A DNA stretch of 64,000 nt. It comes from Stratiolaelaps scimitus. Taxonomy: Eukaryota > Arthropoda > Arachnida > Mesostigmata > Laelapidae. A program made the position numbers and the translations under genes. Of this stretch, positions 58,867-64,000 are shown one piece after another. The stretch lies in contig JABWDB010000002.1 of NCBI GenBank assembly GCA_019614645.1, forward strand, positions 21,689,501-21,753,500, in the 5' to 3' direction. How positions within the stretch are numbered: the stretch's first letter is position 1; the number at the start of each line of letters is the position of its first letter. A model generated the notes under the pieces. The model saw only the letters and a program-made list of their open reading frames with translations, was not told the DNA's origin and ran no database searches.

Positions 58867-58951
58867 GTATTCGTGTCCACTGATGAAAGAAGATTGTCAT
58901 CTATGGGTAGACGGAAAACGGGATATACTAATCCATCCTTTCGACGAATCG
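58861..58951 (+). other. Possible recursive-splice exon
   Basis: 91 nt between the ratchet junction and the downstream donor. One frame is open and protein-like (STDERRLSSMGRRKTGYTNP then SFRRIG), so it could alternatively be included as a cassette exon. 91 nt would shift the frame of anything downstream. Confidence 0.3.
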
Positions 58952-59677
58952 GTAAGAGACGAGCTCGTGTTGGATTGCAGTCCAGACCACGAGTACTAAT
59001 TACTGGAGCCACATCCCCATCATGCGAAAAGTTCAAAAAGGAGGTGCCAGCAATAGATAATTATATTCTACTATAAAGAAAAAGCACTATAGTACGCTTT
59101 TGCCTTGCAAAATACGTAATAATTAATGTCATTCTGTATTATTTCGACTTTATACTTCACTCACTGTCAATCATCGTCGTCACCGGTTGCACCGATCACC
59201 TCTGCTCCTCGCACTCGTCGTACTAGGGCGCTGGAAAGTATTTAGCCAAAGTTATCTAATCGGTATGACTGTGCGTCTCGCCGCACCGCGATACGCGACA
59301 ATTGGAAGCGATTTCTCAGATCCATGACGCTCCCTGTAGGATATGCCTTTCTACAAAGTAATATCGTTGAAGGTGGATGACTCAAACAGAACTGTAGTAG
59401 TAGTAACAGCTGGTAACAATTCATCTATGCGTAATTACTGGATCAACGATTGATTGGGATGGCGAGTTACGCCGGTTGGCGCATCCACGCCCTTTACTGT
59501 ACGTGTAAGCATAAAACGAATCTGAGATTAAGTGATAGTGGATATACTTTTCACATCGAGTCGTTTTAACTGACCAAACCACGATATCGGGAACGCCTGC
59601 TTCGTACACATACACGTGAACACGCTATTTACAATTTGAGATATCGATAGCGTCGTCTGAAGAAGAGAAAAACTCAG

Positions 59678-59740
59678 CCGCTGGGAATCTCTCGATCTGT
59701 ATGACCCATAGAGTCGGACAGATCGAGAGATTACCAGCGG
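59678..59740. ncRNA. Compact hairpin, miRNA-precursor-sized
   Basis: A 23-nt left arm (59678-59700) and a 23-nt right arm (59718-59740) pair at 22 of 23 positions around a 17-nt loop. The arms contain aatctctcgatctgt and its exact complement and are not simple repeats. Arm and loop sizes suit a small-RNA precursor, but pairing does not extend below the arms as a typical animal primary miRNA stem would. It does not match any miRNA I know. A small fold-back of other origin is equally possible. Confidence 0.3.
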
Positions 59741-60493
59741 TAATGGCTGGTGCGGGTGCCCGGACATCGTTTTTGTTACTGCAACCATCTGCTATTGTTG
59801 CATGGCGCGCGCGCGCGTGACCACCTCATCGAGCGCGATCCACGTGGCAGCAACCCTTGTGAAACTTGATTGCTATTTCAAGTTTTCTGTCATTCTGTAC
59901 ATATCATATACTGATCTTTATACCGATTGATCCCGGTCGATTTCGGGCCATCATTTCGAAGCACTGACCGGTCCGATCCAACTGTGCTCGATATCTTGGC
60001 ACCTTTCTTCAGCGTGCGACAGGGAAAAAGACTGCAGTAATGGGCATCGCTACAGGCAGCAGCAGCAACAGGAAGGCTATGCCGCGAGGGATCACATTTC
60101 GTCAAAGCCATGGATATAACGTTTGGGGATAGAACATTTATGTCGTTGGCATTGACCAGCGCTGGTGCGGCGCTCGCTGCTCGGATAGTGTATCTCTCGG
60201 TATTAGCCGTTTCTGTCGCCTTCGAGCTGCTGAATTCCTGCCGGCGATCCCGGCAGCGTTCGGGTGTCTCTTACAATTTCGGCAGATCAGCCATTGTTGT
60301 CATTGTTAAATTGCATTTCGAGCCGCTCAGAGTGGCCAAGTCAAACCATCAAGAAAGAGAGAAAGAGAGAGAGAGAGTGAAGAGAAACAAGGTATTGTTC
60401 ATATTTGATATGTTGGTCATGCTACGGGTTTGGCGTTCGATCGCTGCCAATCGTGTTGGATAATATTACTACGGCTGTACAGGGCGAGCCGAA

Positions 60494-60510
60494 ATGGTGA
60501 ACACTGTTTC
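60494..60510 (+). CDS. Possible tiny start exon (MVNTV)
   Basis: ATG in a good context (G at -3 and +4), five codons plus two bases, then tttc followed by gtaagt. The shortness makes it weak. Confidence 0.12.
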
Positions 60511-61961
60511 GTAAGTACAGTGGTGAACAGATGTCGACCTACAGTATAATTAAACTAATAGGATCGCTGATTGAAATAGGGGCGAGTTATAGAGGTTGGT
60601 ACGTACCCTTGTAACTACGAGGGCAGCATATATCAGGGTGTATATGTCTATATTGTTTGATATTTAAGTTGAAATCGAAAAACCGCCGGTGTATGCAAAC
60701 GTTTCGCAAATAAAAATGGTATTGATAGTTCCCTCAGCTTCGCACGATAGCCACTGATACGAGAGTTTTCGTTGATCTGGAGTGACTCTTGCAAAGATGA
60801 TGGAGAAAGGGAAGGATCAGTGCGGCTTTTCTGAACGCCCTGTGCCGACGTTACGTGTTGATGTGTGTAAGCGTAATTACCCTATAGAATTAGTCAAGTA
60901 TGAGGAATACAGACATTGAGCAGAGAATGAAACAACCCTGTGCACGGGACGGCCTAGTGTCTTCTATATTATGTCATGGTTAGTTGGCGTTCCTTGAATT
61001 GATACAGGTAGCCCCTCACGCGTCGAGTCTTATCTCGACCTTTTTGAGGGATGTAGGCAAGGCCCAGTAATGTAAATTTTGTGGGCTGACTCACTGTTTG
61101 CTGTCAACGTTTACGGTACTGCTTTCGGCATTGCTTCGGTAGGATCCGCCACCTTTAATCTATCCCTTAGGTCTTACTGGGTGAGAGGGTCTGCTACACA
61201 ATTGGACTTTCACAAAATGCGACGCGAGATCGACGGTGGGCGATGCCGCCGTTTAAAACCCCTGTTAGGGAATATAGCTCGTCAAACTCTTTCTCAGACG
61301 AGATACCACCTCCCCCTGCAATATAAGGACAAGCAAAGAGCTACAGTGCTGTAAGTTGGCGTTCCACATCCTTGATAAGAAAAAAAATACATCGCCGTAG
61401 CCAAAAGCAAGGCTCGCCTGATGCTTGCTGCCTAAAATGACTGAGTCCAGTTAATTAGAAGCTAATTTGAAAAACTGGTTCGTATCAAGTCGGCGTGTTC
61501 ATCGATGATACCAGCTAAACAAAGTACAATCGCTTGGTCATTCTGTTGTTGCCAATTCATTCGCTTATCTCAATCGACTCGCAACTTTAGCGCAACGACA
61601 ATTACCGCCGATGTTAATTGAGCAACTCTCAACAGCACTGGTCGATTATAAAAGCGAGTGATCAATTTACTCCGAATCGTAGAAGATCACCGCTTGTGAT
61701 CAGGCCGCTTGTTCAGCACGCTGGGTAACCTGAATCACCATCACTTGTCTACTCACTTTTCCAGAGTGCAATATTCATATATGTTGAAGTTTAAGACATG
61801 TATTTACATAGTCGTCTTATCAAGTGTGTGTATCAACCAGCTGAATCAGGTATATTCTGATCGGTTTTTAGAAGGACCAAAAACTCGAACAGGTATACAG
61901 CAAAACTCTCCCTTCGCCGCTGCTTGCCAACACCTTCTCGTTGTACATGAACGTGTGCTTT

Positions 61962-61964
<3 letters not shown>

Positions 61965-61996
<32 letters not shown>
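61965..61996. repeat. (TA)16 microsatellite
   Basis: Uninterrupted TA after tccc. Confidence 0.95.
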
Positions 61997-61999
<3 letters not shown>

Positions 62000-62751
62000 T
62001 TAGACGATGATTCGGTCGCGTCAAACCCGACAACGGCGACAGCAGCAGCAGTAGCAACAACAACAACAACAATTATACTACAGTATCCGCTGCTGTTCTG
62101 TGAGCTGGTGCTACGGCCTGATCCGACTTGACTCGGGCACTCCAGCAAGTTACTCCACTCCACTCTACGCTATGTCACTCACTCACTCCTCACCCAGCCA
62201 GGCACTCAGGCGTTGGCCTCCTCGTACAAACTACAAAATATCCATCTATCTAGCTATTATCTATCTGTCTATCGTTGCCTCGTTCGCCTTCCCGTTCACC
62301 CGCTCGTTCATCGTCGCGATATTTGCAGTGTGACTCTCTCTCACTCTCTGTATGTTACCAGCGTACGTGTGGTATGGCAACTGCAATGGCAAGAAGCACT
62401 CTGCTCACAGAGGAGCCGAAAGATGTAAGCAGAGCAAAACGAAAAAAGAGGCGGAGCAAGAAGCGCCCGCCTCGGGCGCAACTGCCTGATCGCTGGCGCT
62501 CGCGCCGGTGCTCGTCATTCTCGCTGGTGGTGGTCTTTGCGTACTCGATCTTGGATCTTCTTGGCTGCTCAACTGCTGCTGCTGCTGTTCGCTTACCCTC
62601 GTCGTCGGCCGACGAGTAGCCGCAGCAGCTGTTCTTGCCTCGTTCGTCCGTCGATGTAACTTCCATAACAGAAGTTATTCATTTTCTCTCTTTCATATTC
62701 GCCAACTGATTCTGGCTAGTGTCTTTTTTTTTTGCCGCAGATGTGGTATCT

Positions 62752-62774
62752 TCACACACACACACACACACACT
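62752..62774. repeat. (CA)11 microsatellite
   Basis: CA units a few bases after the strong acceptor at 62740. Confidence 0.95.
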
Positions 62775-64000
62775 CACACCCGAGCGTCTTTTCTTCTTCA
62801 TCCTCGTCGTCGTCCTTCATTCTCCTCTTCGGCTTCAGCTTGTACCACCAGTAGCAGCAGCAGCACCGAACCTGCTCTTTCGTAGATGATGATATATCTG
62901 CAGTCGTCAAAGGCGATCGTCACTGCTCCTTTCAAACGCACGCACACGCACGCTGGCTTCCCTTGCGGTGTCCTCTCGCGCTGCCACTCGTCGTCGTGTC
63001 TTCTCACATTTTAAATCTTCGCGGGCAGACAGCCGGACCGACGTACAGACAGCGCGTCGTAAGCAGCAGACGATAATCGTCGTTTGATTGATACGACACG
63101 CGGCAATATACAGCAGCGTACCACACCGTGCGCGGAAATCTTCGACGGCTGCCTTTTGAATTTGAATCATGCTCTCCCCCTCCGATCAGATCGGGTCGAA
63201 TCGAGGCGGATTGCAGGAGCGGCCGTCGTTCATTGCTGTGGCCAATGGACGGACACCTTGTTGGTCAGTCGAGAGACGGCCACTGAGCCTCTGTCTGACA
63301 TGCTCCTCCATTACATCACCGTGCTGTTTGGCGGCGTGGATAGCTGTGGCGAGTGCGCCAAACTGGGCCACACCCTAATTTCTGTTCCAGCACATTTCCC
63401 ACGTAGCTTCTCATGGAGGAAGGTTGCACTTTTTTCAAGGTGACCTCAAGACTTGTTTGTCTTTACGAGGTCTTCTTTAAAGATGATATGAATAGACGAA
63501 GTCGTTGAAGTTGGATGTATGCTAACCAATTCAGATATTTGCACCTCGCCGGCTGTCATCATGAGTTGCTGGGGATAGACGGATTAATAAACAGTACGGA
63601 ACGACCTTTAGGATAATTTAAAATAATGTAGATTTAGTTCTTCTCAGACGATCTGGTTAATCGTCTGGAAGCAACAAAACCCATAGACGTGCTTAGGCTG
63701 AATTTCAGTTGCGTGTGCTCTCACTCCGCGGTGCCCTTCTATACGTAAGTATACTTCAAAGACATGTATAGCCAGCTGGCTGCCTTTATCGCCACGGAAG
63801 CTGACTTAAGATTCGCGGCCTTAAATATCGTATACGTGTTCGCTTATTGTCCTGGCCACGTCCGCCACAACGTCATCTCGCTGTCTCTAACTACCGATAT
63901 GAGCAGATCTAGTCAAGGCATAAGTGATACCTACAGTTGGATAAAATGCCAATGTCTCCTACCTGTTAGTTTTCTGTCTCATGTTCATTCTAACTTTGAT

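Larger units (their letters stand above)
58952..64000. other. No firm gene; repeats and weak exon signals
   Basis: GA near 60355-60378, TA at 61965-61996 and CA at 62752-62774. A very strong acceptor (gtcttttttttttgccgcag, end 62740) opens only low-complexity His/Thr or Ser frames. The DNA from 63440 to the end shows nothing beyond short frames. Confidence 0.5.

Noticed and set aside
62741..62885. Frames after the very strong acceptor at 62740
   Set aside because: Only His/Thr and Ser repeat text; the T-rich tract may itself be a homopolymer artefact.
1..64000. tRNA, rRNA, CRISPR arrays, bacterial operons or viral insertions
   Set aside because: No cloverleaf with matching A and B boxes, no rRNA-like stretch, no spaced direct repeats and no polymerase, integrase or capsid-like text were seen on either strand.

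Overview
The window looks like nuclear DNA of an animal, most likely an arthropod. It has no bacterial-style tightly packed genes. The longest open frame is only 231 codons, and the few stretches that look like protein are short and bounded by GT-AG splice signals. Almost everything else is simple-sequence DNA: long (TA)n, (GA)n/(CT)n and (CA)n tracts and CAG/CTG, CAA/TTG and GGC triplet runs, set in non-coding sequence of mixed base composition. Short GC3-rich candidate exons and arthropod-style triplet repeats would fit a mite or tick genome, but I cannot fix the species and offer that only as a guess. I recognise no gene by name. Every coding call below is a splice-site and reading-frame inference and should be read as a candidate.

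Plus strand. The best-supported exon is 14296-14500: strong acceptor, strong GTAAGT donor, 68 serine/alanine/proline-rich codons. Two more internal-exon candidates, 5094-5142 and 33351-33431, have good signals at both ends. Their phases fit it in order: 5094-5142 ends in phase 0, 14296-14500 runs 0 to 1, and 33351-33431 starts in phase 1. This suggests one plus-strand gene with introns of roughly 9 and 19 kb covering much of the window. A classic recursive-splicing (ratchet) junction at 58860/58861 and a 9-nt microexon candidate at 28066-28074 fit the same picture of a long-intron gene.

Minus strand. The left 7 kb holds a cluster of minus-strand coding-like pieces: a possible start exon at 7030-7050, a phase 0-0 exon at 2326-2472, a segment at 1048-1229, an exon with a GTAAGT donor at 730-920, and at 264-460 a protein-like stretch broken by one frameshift and one in-frame TAG. 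They may be exons of a nested or neighbouring gene, or a decaying copy. The whole set cannot be joined in one consistent phase, so some pieces are probably chance.

Right half. Weaker candidates include hydrophobic start exons at 36078-36164 (+), 44818-44965 (-) and 47544-47604 (+), and a poly-glycine reading frame at 40553-40813 (+). A 266-bp fold-back element with near-identical 73-bp arms lies at 33789-34054, just after the exon candidate at 33351-33431. A compact 63-nt hairpin with 23-nt arms lies at 59678-59740. The remaining sequence is best described as intronic or intergenic DNA full of microsatellites. No tRNA, rRNA, CRISPR array or protein-coding transposon was recognised.
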